A DNA stretch of 42,131 nucleotides from Pseudomonas sp. Ga0074129 (lineage in GTDB: Bacteria > Pseudomonadota > Gammaproteobacteria > Pseudomonadales > Pseudomonadaceae): NCBI GenBank assembly GCA_001465025.1, contig LNDO01000092.1, positions 1 to 42,131 on the forward strand. Direction: 5' to 3'. Numbering within the stretch: the first letter of the stretch is position 1; each line of letters opens with the position of its first letter. Positions 18,414 through 25,857 of this stretch are shown piece after piece. Under the pieces are notes generated by a model, which did no database searches, had not been told where the DNA came from, and was given only the letters and a program-made list of their open reading frames with translations. The position numbers and the translations under genes are program-made.

Positions 18414-19592
18414 ATGCCACTGCCTTCCTTCAAAGAGCAATTCGCTGCCCTGATCGCCGCGCCGTCGGTGAGCTGCACTCAAGCACATTGGGACCAATCC
18501 AACCGCGCGGTCATCGAACTGCTGTCCAGCTGGCTGGGTGATCTTGGCTTTACCTGCGAAACGCAGGAAGTCGCCCCCGGCAAATTCAATCTGCTCGCCA
18601 GTTACGGCTCCGGCCCCGGCGGCTTAGTGCTGGCTGGGCATAGCGATACCGTGCCGTTCGACGCCGCGCTGTGGCAAACCGACCCGCTCAAACTCACTGA
18701 GGTGGATGGCCGCTGGGTGGGCTTGGGTAGCTGCGACATGAAGGGTTTCTTCGCCCTAGTGATCGAGGCCGTGCAACCGCTGCTGACGCAGCCGTTTAAA
18801 CAACCGCTGCTGATCCTCGCCACCTGCGATGAAGAAAGCTCGATGTCCGGCGCTCGCGCCCTAGCGCAAGCTGGACGACCGTTGGGCCGTGCAGCGGTGA
18901 TTGGCGAGCCGACCGGCCTGCGCCCGATCCGCCTGCACAAAGGCATCATGATGGAGCGCATCGACATTCTTGGGCAGAGCGGCCATTCCTCGAACCCCAA
19001 CCTAGGGCACAGCGCGCTGGAAGCCATGCAGGATGTAATGCAGGAGCTGCGCGGCCTGCGCGCGCAATGGCAGCGTGAATACAACAACCCGCAATTCAGC
19101 GTGCCGCAGCCAACCCTGAATTTCGGCTGCATCCATGGTGGCGACAACCCCAACCGCATCTGCGGCCAATGCTCACTGGAATTTGACCTGCGCCCGCTGC
19201 CCGGCATGCAGCCCGAAGCCCTGCGCGCGGCCATTCGGCTAAAGCTGCAACCGCTGGCCGAGCAGCATCACGTGAAAATTGATTACGCGCCGCTGTTCGC
19301 CAGCGTGCCGCCTTTTGAGCAAAGCGCCGACAGTGAACTGGTGCGCGTGGCCGAACGCCTGACCGGGCACAGCGCCACAGCGGTGGCATTTGCCACCGAA
19401 GCGCCTTATCTTCAGCAGCTTGGCTGCGAAACCATTGTGCTTGGCCCCGGCGACATCGACTGCGCCCACCAGCCCGGCGAGTACCTCGAAACAGCACGCC
19501 TGCAGCCCACAGTTGACCTGCTTCGCCAACTGATTGATCACTACTGCCTAAAGACCCAAGACCCTGTTTCACCCCGAGGAGAGAACGCGTGA
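18414..19592 (+). CDS. argE: Acetylornithine deacetylase
   Basis: This 392-residue metallopeptidase of the M20 family cleaves N2-acetylornithine to ornithine and acetate. Metal and catalytic residues are visible in LAGHSDTVPFD, LGSCDMKGFFA and ATCDEESSMSGA, with the C-terminal metal histidine in the DIDCAHQPGEY region. The dimerisation domain lies between (LHKGIMMERIDILGQSGHSS onward). ATG 18414 has GGAG upstream at normal spacing; an upstream ATG at 18375 lies within the hairpin region and would add 13 unconserved residues. It is followed by argA after 98 bases, with which it forms an arginine unit. The order pit-argE-argA is that of Pseudomonas. Confidence 0.94.
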   Translation: MPLPSFKEQFAALIAAPSVSCTQAHWDQSNRAVIELLSSWLGDLGFTCETQEVAPGKFNLLASYGSGPGGLVLAGHSDTVPFDAALWQTDPLKLTEVDGRWVGLGSCDMKGFFALVIEAVQPLLTQPFKQPLLILATCDEESSMSGARALAQAGRPLGRAAVIGEPTGLRPIRLHKGIMMERIDILGQSGHSSNPNLGHSALEAMQDVMQELRGLRAQWQREYNNPQFSVPQPTLNFGCIHGGDNPNRICGQCSLEFDLRPLPGMQPEALRAAIRLKLQPLAEQHHVKIDYAPLFASVPPFEQSADSELVRVAERLTGHSATAVAFATEAPYLQQLGCETIVLGPGDIDCAHQPGEYLETARLQPTVDLLRQLIDHYCLKTQDPVSPRGENA

Positions 19593-19690
19593 AGCTGCCC
19601 CAACTGCGACGATAAAACCGCTCTCGGCTGCCTCGTCTGGCGCACCGCGCCACTCCATGCGTTCTGTTTTCGACACAGGTTCTTCAAGCA

Positions 19691-20989
19691 ATGCACGACC
19701 ACGTCAATTGGCTTCGCCACGCTTCGCCCTATATCAATGCCCACCGCGACTGCACCTTTGTGGTGATGCTGCCCGGTGAGGGCGTTGACCATCCGAATTT
19801 CGGCAATATCGTCCACGACTTGGTGCTGCTACACAGCCTCGGCGTGCGTTTGGTACTGGTGCACGGCTCGCGCCCGCAGATCGAAGCACGGTTGGCCAGC
19901 AACGGCCTGACCCCGCGCTACCACCGCAGCCTGCGCATCACCGACAGCCCGACCCTGGAATGTGTGATCGACGCCGTCGGCCATCTGCGCATTGCCATCG
20001 AAGCGCGCTTGTCGATGGACATGGCCCGCTCGCCGATGCAGGGCTCACGCCTGCGCGTGACCAGCGGTAATTTCGTCACCGCGCGCCCCATCGGCGTGGT
20101 CGATGGCGTGGACTACCACCACACGGGCGAAGTGCGGCGCATCGACCGCAAGGGCATCAATCGCCAGCTGGATGAACGCAGCATCGTGCTGCTCTCGCCG
20201 CTCGGCTATTCGCCCACCGGGGAGATTTTCAACCTGGCCTGCGAAGACGTCGCCACCCGCGCGGCCATCGACCTGGACGCCGACAAACTGCTGCTGTTCG
20301 GCGCCGAATGCGGCCTGCTCGATGAACACGGCAAACTGGTACGCGAACTGCGCCCGCAACAAGTGCCCGCGCATTTGCAACGCCTGGGCAACAGCTACCA
20401 GGGTGAACTGCTCGACGCCGCCGCCGAAGCCTGCAAGGCCGGTGTACGTCGCAGCCATATCGTCAGCTATGGCGAAGACGGCGCACTGCTCAGCGAACTG
20501 TTCACCCGCACCGGCAACGGCACGCTGGTCGCGCAGGAGCAGTTTGAGTCCCTGCGCGAAGCCACCATTGACGATGTCGGCGGCCTGATCGAGCTGATCA
20601 CGCCGCTGGAAGATCAGGGCATTCTGGTGCGCCGCTCGCGTGAAGTGCTGGAGCGCGAGATCGAGCAGTTCAGCATCGTCGAACGCGAAGGGCTGATCAT
20701 CGCCTGCGCCGCGCTGTATCAGATTGCCGACTCGGATTTCGGCGAACTGGCCTGCCTGGCCGTCAACCCAGCGTACCGCCACGGCGGACGCGGCGATGAA
20801 CTGCTTGAACGCATCGAAGAACGCGCCCGCGCCCAAGGCCTGAAGACCCTGTTTGTGCTCACCACACGCACCGCGCATTGGTTCCGTGAACGCGGCTTTA
20901 CCCCCAGCAGCGTTGATCGCCTGCCGGCAGCGCGCGCCTCGCTGTACAACTACCAGCGCAACTCGCAGGTGTTTGAAAAAGCGCTGTAA
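19691..20989 (+). CDS. argA: N-acetylglutamate synthase
   Basis: This 432-residue enzyme catalyses the first step of arginine synthesis, acetyl-CoA plus glutamate to N-acetylglutamate. It has an amino-acid-kinase-like N-terminal domain that binds arginine for feedback control (residues about 1-285; LVLVHGSRPQIEARL is typical) and a C-terminal GNAT acetyltransferase domain (about 290-430; LACLAVNPAYRHGGRGDELL is the acetyl-CoA loop). It is full length for the family. ATG 19691 agrees with the conserved HVNWLRHASPYINAHRDCTFVVM start. The small gene I remember between argE and argA in P. aeruginosa is not present in the 98-base gap. Confidence 0.96.
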   Translation: MHDHVNWLRHASPYINAHRDCTFVVMLPGEGVDHPNFGNIVHDLVLLHSLGVRLVLVHGSRPQIEARLASNGLTPRYHRSLRITDSPTLECVIDAVGHLRIAIEARLSMDMARSPMQGSRLRVTSGNFVTARPIGVVDGVDYHHTGEVRRIDRKGINRQLDERSIVLLSPLGYSPTGEIFNLACEDVATRAAIDLDADKLLLFGAECGLLDEHGKLVRELRPQQVPAHLQRLGNSYQGELLDAAAEACKAGVRRSHIVSYGEDGALLSELFTRTGNGTLVAQEQFESLREATIDDVGGLIELITPLEDQGILVRRSREVLEREIEQFSIVEREGLIIACAALYQIADSDFGELACLAVNPAYRHGGRGDELLERIEERARAQGLKTLFVLTTRTAHWFRERGFTPSSVDRLPAARASLYNYQRNSQVFEKAL

Positions 20990-20991
20990 GC

Positions 20992-21016
20992 CCCGCCGTG
21001 CGCCACTGCGGGCGGG
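20992..21016 (+). terminator. Possible weak terminator after argA
   Basis: CCCGCC (20992-20997) pairs with GGCGGG (21011-21016), followed by TTGT only. It lies immediately after the argA stop and before the REP pair. The stem is GC-rich but lacks a real T tract. Confidence 0.35.
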
Positions 21017-21023
21017 TTGTCAG

Positions 21024-21083
21024 TCGCGGCTAAAGCCCCTCCCACAGGAACTGCACAGCCCGTGGAAGGGGCTTTAGCCGCAG
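21024..21083. repeat. REP pair overlapping the 3' end of puuB
   Basis: Two REP units face each other: 21024-21047 (TCGCGGCTAAAGCCCCTCCC...) and 21062-21081 (GTGGAAGGGGCTTTAGCCGC). The pair lies inside the last codons of the minus-strand oxidase gene, whose stop codon TAG comes from the REP motif GGCTTTAGCC. The three REP loci in this window share the same core. Confidence 0.88.
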
Positions 21084-22388
21084 CTTTTCCAGCATCTGGT
21101 AGTACCACATGCCAGCGGCCAGCATCGGGTTGCCGAACACATCCCCCAGCGGCACTTTGATGTGTTTGCAGGCGGCGAAGGTGTCGTAGTGACCCATGGT
21201 GCCGGTCAGGGCGTTGGCCATGATCTCGCCCATGATGTGGGTGGTGGCGATGCCGTGGCCGGAGTAGCCCTGGCAGTACCAGACGTTGTCCGAGAGCTTG
21301 CCCAGCTGCGGGATGCGGTTGATCACGATGCCCATGGCGCAGCTCCACTGAAAATCAATGGCGACGCCCTTGAGCTGCGGGAAGGTCTGTTCGATACCGG
21401 GGCGCAGTTCGGCGGCGATATCGCGTGAGTCGCGCCCGGAGTAGTTGCAACCACCGCCGAACAGCAGGCGACCGTCGGCGGTCATGCGGTAGTAATCGAG
21501 GACGAAGCGGCAGTCGTACACCGCCAAGTCTTGTGGATTGATTTCTTTCGCCAGCTCGCCCAGCGGCGCGGTGGTGACGATGCCGCCCATGGCCGGGAAG
21601 ATCATGCCCTTGAGCTTTTTCGGCTCCAGCTTGTGGTACACGTCGCCGGCCAGCAGCACCTGCTTGGCGTTGATCCGGCCCTTGGCGGTGACCACGGCAG
21701 GTTTGTTGCCATGCACAATCTCCAGCACTTCCGAGTGCTCGAAAATCAGCGCGCCTAAGCTCTCGGCAGCGCGAGCCTCGCCGATGCACAGGTTGAGCGG
21801 GTGCAGGTGCATGTTGCGGGTATTCTTCAGCGCGCCGCTGTACATGTCGCTGGCCAGATGGCTGCGCACCCCGGCGCGATCGAGCAGGGTCACGTCAGCG
21901 CCCATGCCTCGGCGCTGCGCTTCGGCGTAGGTGGCTTCCAATTCCTGCATGTGCGTGGGTTTCATCGCCGCGTGCAGATGACCGTATTTGAGGTCGCACT
22001 GAATATCGTACTTAGCCACGCGTTTTTTGATGATGTCGTGGCCGCGCCAGCGCAGGTGCCAGATAAAGTCTTCGACTTCCTCGCCCAGGGTGTTGCGCAT
22101 CTGCTTGGTCATCGCCGCATCGCCGGACAGGCTGCCGGTGACCTGCCCGCCATTGCGCCCGGTCGCACCCCAGCCGATCTTGTTGGCCTCGACAATCGCC
22201 ACCTTGAGGCCGCGTTCAGCCAGCTCCACGGCAGACGCCACGCCGGTAAAGCCGCCGCCGATGATCACCACATCGACGCTGACCTCGCCTTGCAGGGTCG
22301 GGTAATCGGTTTCTTCATTGAGGGTGGCGCTGTAATAAGACGGGCAGCGCACAGCGGCCGGGGTAACGGGTTTGAGGGCGGCATTCAT
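21030..22388 (-). CDS. puuB: FAD-dependent gamma-glutamylputrescine oxidase (PuuB-like)
   Basis: This 452-residue flavoprotein of the DAO family has the FAD-binding VVIIGGGFTGVASAVELAERG at about residues 40-60 (in two overlapping parts) and NKIGWGATGRNGGQ, the typical arginine/glycine loop of this subgroup. The C-terminal flavin segment is CQGYSGHGIATTHIMGE. With the synthetases and spuA in this window, oxidation of gamma-glutamylputrescine to the aldehyde is the likely role, though the family also includes other amine oxidases. ATG 22388 follows AGGAAG. The last 17 or so residues (from LRLKPLPRAV on) are encoded by the REP pair, so the C-terminus is probably extended or replaced relative to relatives. 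Confidence 0.88.
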   Translation of the reverse strand: MNAALKPVTPAAVRCPSYYSATLNEETDYPTLQGEVSVDVVIIGGGFTGVASAVELAERGLKVAIVEANKIGWGATGRNGGQVTGSLSGDAAMTKQMRNTLGEEVEDFIWHLRWRGHDIIKKRVAKYDIQCDLKYGHLHAAMKPTHMQELEATYAEAQRRGMGADVTLLDRAGVRSHLASDMYSGALKNTRNMHLHPLNLCIGEARAAESLGALIFEHSEVLEIVHGNKPAVVTAKGRINAKQVLLAGDVYHKLEPKKLKGMIFPAMGGIVTTAPLGELAKEINPQDLAVYDCRFVLDYYRMTADGRLLFGGGCNYSGRDSRDIAAELRPGIEQTFPQLKGVAIDFQWSCAMGIVINRIPQLGKLSDNVWYCQGYSGHGIATTHIMGEIMANALTGTMGHYDTFAACKHIKVPLGDVFGNPMLAAGMWYYQMLEKLRLKPLPRAVQFLWEGL

Positions 22389-22662
22389 AAGCAGCTTCCT
22401 GGTAGACGACTGGAGTGGGCAGAGCAGTCAGAGACGAACCGATCGACCATCCGGCGGGCGCGCGTGACGGCAATGCCACAACGCCCAAAACGCCAGTATT
22501 TGCGGCAGTTTGAGCTGATCACGCGGCGTGGCTGCGGGCAAAGGGGCGGGATAACACACAAGAGAAGAGCGCATGGATGCAAGGTTCACACAGGGCCATG
22601 CGTTGGTTAAATGCGGTTTTTTACATGCTTGGTTGTTGCCGGGCTAAACATTGGCCGAACGC

Positions 22663-23067
22663 TTACGCGCCGCGCAACTGCGCCATTACCCGCTCGGCGT
22701 TCTCGGCGCAGGCCATGCCTTCGGGCTTGCTTTCGATGCTGGCGATAATGCCCAGCAGTTGCGCCTTGTTATGCGCCAAACGCTGTTGCATGGCCTCGAT
22801 TTCGCTGACCTTGCGCTGCAGGCTGCCGAGCAACTGATCGTGGGCCCAGCCTGCGGCGTTGGCATCGGGCAGCAGGTGGCGGATTTCCTCTAGGCTGAAC
22901 CCGGCCTGCTGCGCACAGCTGATGATGCCCAGGGTCTGCACCGCCTGTTCCGGGTAGCGGCGGTAGCCGTTGGCCTGACGTTGCGCGCTGATCAGCCCGC
23001 TGGCCTCATAGAAACGAATGCGCGACGCTGCCAACCCCGTGCGGCTGGCCAGTTCACCGATTTTCAT
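22663..23067 (-). CDS. MerR-family transcriptional regulator
   Basis: This 134-residue regulator has the MerR winged helix at the start (MKIGELASRTGLAASRIRFYEASGLI) and the conserved RQANGYRRYPEQAV wing, then a helical dimerisation segment (QLLGSLQRKVSEIEAMQQRL). ATG 23067 has GGAGT at good spacing. The C-terminal part contains only one cysteine (C128-region of GMACAENAERV), so it is not an obvious metal or SoxR-type iron-sulfur sensor. It is divergent from the Old Yellow Enzyme gene, whose promoter has the 19-base spacer typical of MerR control. The inducer is unknown; an electrophile or redox signal would fit the neighbours. Confidence 0.92.
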   Translation of the reverse strand: MKIGELASRTGLAASRIRFYEASGLISAQRQANGYRRYPEQAVQTLGIISCAQQAGFSLEEIRHLLPDANAAGWAHDQLLGSLQRKVSEIEAMQQRLAHNKAQLLGIIASIESKPEGMACAENAERVMAQLRGA

Positions 23068-23084
23068 TCCATCACTCCGCACTA

Positions 23085-23115
23085 TTGACCTTAAAGCTGA
23101 CTTTAACCTTAGCCT
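23085..23115 (+). promoter_or_regulatory. MerR-type promoter/operator of the Old Yellow Enzyme gene
   Basis: TTGACC (23085-23090) and TAGCCT (23110-23115) are separated by 19 bases, the overlong spacing that MerR proteins correct by twisting DNA. The spacer holds the perfect dyad TTAAAG-CTGA-CTTTAA (23091-23106). It lies between the MerR gene and the gene it should control. The -10 match is modest, which fits a promoter that needs an activator. Confidence 0.7.
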
Positions 23116-23143
23116 TACTCCATCGACCAGCCCGGAGCACGTC

Positions 23144-24373
23144 ATGCCTGCCTTCCAACCGCTGCACCTGCCTAACGCTAGCGTCATCCCAAACCGCATT
23201 GCCAAGGCGGCGATGGAAGAGAACCTGGCGGACGCCAGCCAAGGCCCGTCTGCCGAGTTACTGCGTCTGTATCAAGCCTGGGCCGAGGGCGGTGCCGGGC
23301 TGCTGATCACCGGTAACGTGATGATCGACCGTCGCGCCATGACCGGCCCCGGCGGTGTGGTGCTAGAAGATGCGCGCCAGCTGGACAAATTCCGCGAGTG
23401 GGCGCGTATCAGCCGGGCGCAGGGCGCGCAGGTCTGGATGCAGATCAACCATCCCGGCCGGCAGATGCAGGCCAACCTTGGTCAGCAGACCGTCGCGCCC
23501 TCGGCTGTAGCCCTGGAGTTGGGCGGCCTGTCGAAGATGTTCCCCGTGCCCAAGGCACTGGATGAAGCAGAAATCCAAGACCTTATTCAGCGTTTCGCGC
23601 GCACCGCACAGCTGGCCGAACAGGCGGGCTTCAGCGGGGTGCAGATCCATGCGGCGCACGGCTATCTGCTCAGCCAATTCCTTTCGCCGATCAGCAATAA
23701 ACGCACTGACCGTTGGGGCGGAGCACTGGAAAACCGCGCGCGACTGCTGCTGGAAGTGGTCAAGGCCGTCCGCTCCGTTGTGGCGCCGAGCTTTTGCGTC
23801 GCGGTCAAACTCAACTCGGCGGACTTCCAGCGTGGCGGTTTCGACGCGGCCGATGCCAAGCAGGTGGTGCAGTTGCTCAATGCCTTGGCGGTTGATCTGG
23901 TCGAGCTGTCCGGCGGCAGCTATGAAGCCCCCGCCATGCAAGGCGATGCTCGCGACGGGCGTACGCTCGCGCGCGAAGCCTACTTCCTTGAGTTTGCTGG
24001 CGAGATTGCTGCTGCGGCAACGATGCCGGTGATGGTCACCGGTGGGATTCGTCGTTTGCCAGTGGTCGAGCAAGTACTGGCCAGCGGTGTGGCCATGGCC
24101 GGGATTGCCACGGCGCTGGCGATCAATCCGGCGCTGCCCAAACACTGGCAGGCCGGGCAAGCGAGCCACGCCGAGCTGCCGGCAATCCGTTGGAAGCATA
24201 AGGCGCTGGCCTCGTTGGCCTACATGGCGGTGGTCAAGTATCAGCTGCGTCAACTCAGCCTGGGCAAGCACACCCATGCCGGGGTCTCGCCGCTAAGGGC
24301 GCTGTTGCTGGAGCAGCTGAAAAGCGCGCGGCGTACCCGTCACTACAAACGCTTGATGGCCGCAGGCAGTTAA
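23144..24373 (+). CDS. NADH:flavin oxidoreductase, Old Yellow Enzyme family
   Basis: This 409-residue FMN-dependent ene-reductase-like enzyme has the substrate-binding pair H169/H172 in QIHAAHGYLLSQFLSP, followed by the family motif NKRTDRWGGALENRARLL. The FMN-site QINHPGRQ precedes it and the phosphate-binding VMVTGGIRR follows. The barrel is followed by about 60 extra residues, giving a length normal for the 2,4-dienoyl-CoA-reductase-like single-domain branch. ATG 23144 has GGAG upstream. It is under the MerR-type promoter at 23085-23115. Family members reduce activated alkenes, quinones or nitro compounds; the substrate here is not readable. Confidence 0.92.
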   Translation: MPAFQPLHLPNASVIPNRIAKAAMEENLADASQGPSAELLRLYQAWAEGGAGLLITGNVMIDRRAMTGPGGVVLEDARQLDKFREWARISRAQGAQVWMQINHPGRQMQANLGQQTVAPSAVALELGGLSKMFPVPKALDEAEIQDLIQRFARTAQLAEQAGFSGVQIHAAHGYLLSQFLSPISNKRTDRWGGALENRARLLLEVVKAVRSVVAPSFCVAVKLNSADFQRGGFDAADAKQVVQLLNALAVDLVELSGGSYEAPAMQGDARDGRTLAREAYFLEFAGEIAAAATMPVMVTGGIRRLPVVEQVLASGVAMAGIATALAINPALPKHWQAGQASHAELPAIRWKHKALASLAYMAVVKYQLRQLSLGKHTHAGVSPLRALLLEQLKSARRTRHYKRLMAAGS

Positions 24374-25032
24374 TCGGGCAAATGCCCGGTTTTCACCCAA
24401 ATCAGGCAGCCGGCTTCGCTGAATGGCGTGTGCTGCGACAGATGCGGGCTGCGCAGCCAGGTGCCAGCGGGGTAGTCGCCGAACTCGTCCTGAAAGGTGC
24501 CTTCAAGCACCAGGATTTCTTCGCCGCCCCAATGCCGGTGTGCACTGAACGTGGTGCCGGGTGCCCAGCGCACCAGCGCCACGTGCTCGGTACCGTGCTG
24601 GTGTAACGGCAACACTTGCAGACCCGGCACCAGACCAGGCCGCCATTGCGCGTGGTGACTGTTGATCACCACGGGCTGATCATCGGCTGGATCAAACTGC
24701 ATCAGTTTGACGAAGATGGTGCAGCCTTCGCGGCTGAAGGGCGCGTGATGGCTGCCAATCGGGTTACGCACGTAGGTGCCGGCCGGGTAGTCGCCGCGCT
24801 CATCGGAGAACACCCCGTCAAGCACGAGAAATTCCTCGCCACCGGGGTGGTGATGCTCACTGAAGTGTGACCCTGCGGCGTAGCGCACGATGCTGGTGGC
24901 GCGCGCCACCTCATCACCGATGCGGTCCAGCATGCGCCGCTCAACACCCGGCATGGGTGAGGCCACCCAAGGGCTGTCAGCCGGGCGAATCAGGGCGCGC
25001 TGACTAAAATCGGCATTCAGTTGCATCATCAC
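24370..25032 (-). CDS. Double-cupin protein (ChrR-like cupin)
   Basis: This 220-residue protein is made of two cupin repeats. Each has the metal-binding pattern and the same signature: HHHPGGEEFLVLDG...GDYPAGTYVRNP in the first and HRHWGGEEILVLEG...GDYPAGTWLRSP in the second. The ChrR C-terminal cupin is the closest type I know, but no zinc-binding anti-sigma domain precedes it, so it is not a full anti-sigma factor. It ends tail to tail with the Old Yellow Enzyme gene, sharing four bases. Three successive start codons are possible (25032, 25029 or 25026). A metal-dependent enzyme or sensor of oxidants is plausible; the function is unknown. Confidence 0.82.
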   Translation of the reverse strand: MMMQLNADFSQRALIRPADSPWVASPMPGVERRMLDRIGDEVARATSIVRYAAGSHFSEHHHPGGEEFLVLDGVFSDERGDYPAGTYVRNPIGSHHAPFSREGCTIFVKLMQFDPADDQPVVINSHHAQWRPGLVPGLQVLPLHQHGTEHVALVRWAPGTTFSAHRHWGGEEILVLEGTFQDEFGDYPAGTWLRSPHLSQHTPFSEAGCLIWVKTGHLPD

Positions 25033-25052
25033 ACCCCTTCACCCGGTTCGAC

Positions 25053-25736
25053 TCAGGCCTGCTTGAGCAGGTGGATCAGCGCTTCGGCGGTGGCATCCGA
25101 CGACGCCGGGTTCTGCCCGGTGATCAACAAGCCATCTACGGCTACATGGCTTTGCCAATCGTTCGTGCTGGTGTAATGGCCACCGTTGGCGATGAGCATA
25201 TCTTGCACCAGGAACGGCACCACGTCGGTCAGTTGCACCGCAGCTTCTTCACTGTTGCTAAAACCGGTGACTTTCTTGCCACTGACCAGCGGCAGGCCGT
25301 TGGCCGCTTTGACATGACGCAGCACACCCGGAGCGTGGCAGACCGCCGCCACGGGTTTGTTCTGTGCCTGGAAGTGTTCGATTAGGGCGATGGAGGTACG
25401 GTCTTCGGCCAAATCCCAGAGCGGGCCGTGGCCACCGGGATAAAACACGGCGTCGTAGTCGTCGGCGTTGATCTGCGCCAGCGGCAGGGTGTTGGCCAGC
25501 GCCTGTTGCGCGGCGGCGTCAGCCCGGAAACGCTCGGTGGCCGGTGTTTGTGCGTCGGGTGCATCGCTCTTCGGGTCCAGCGGCGGCTGGCCACCCTTGG
25601 GCGAGGCGAGGGTCAGCTGCGCGCCAGCATCTTTGAACACGTAATAAGGCGAGGCGAACTCTTCCAGCCAGAAGCCAGTTTTGTGTCCGGTGTCGCCCAG
25701 TTGGTCGTGCGAAGTCAGTACCAGCAGGATATTCAT
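25053..25736 (-). CDS. DJ-1/PfpI-family protein (type 1 glutamine amidotransferase-like)
   Basis: This 227-residue protein has the nucleophile elbow in KPVAAVCHAPGVL (the Cys is catalytic in the family), the acidic partner in the N-terminal TGFWLEEFASPYYVF and a third motif DAVFYPGGHGPLWD. The pattern GHKTGFWLEE...YPGGHGPLWDL is that of the HchA/YDR533C-like branch, with glyoxalase III or protein-deglycase-type activity reported for some members. ATG 25736 has AAGGA upstream. It is 20 bases upstream of the cupin gene on the same strand, so the two are probably one transcript, together with the divergent ene-reductase forming an electrophile-defence group (inference). Confidence 0.9.
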   Translation of the reverse strand: MNILLVLTSHDQLGDTGHKTGFWLEEFASPYYVFKDAGAQLTLASPKGGQPPLDPKSDAPDAQTPATERFRADAAAQQALANTLPLAQINADDYDAVFYPGGHGPLWDLAEDRTSIALIEHFQAQNKPVAAVCHAPGVLRHVKAANGLPLVSGKKVTGFSNSEEAAVQLTDVVPFLVQDMLIANGGHYTSTNDWQSHVAVDGLLITGQNPASSDATAEALIHLLKQA

Positions 25737-25857
25737 GGGTATTCCTTGAGGCGCAGGCCGTGATGATCAAAGAGACCAGCAGCTTACGCGCGTTGACCGC
25801 GGGCGATAATTCAAAAGGCGTGATGGTGTCTATCACGGCCAGGCATGGTCGGGCCCA

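Noticed and set aside
22389-22662. Possible RpoN (-24/-12) promoter of puuB
   Set aside because: TGGCATTGCC is present on the minus strand, but the required GC pair at the -12 spacing is missing.
22577-22893. Plus-strand open frames over the MerR gene
   Set aside because: They are antisense to the MerR gene and its downstream spacer and show no domain.
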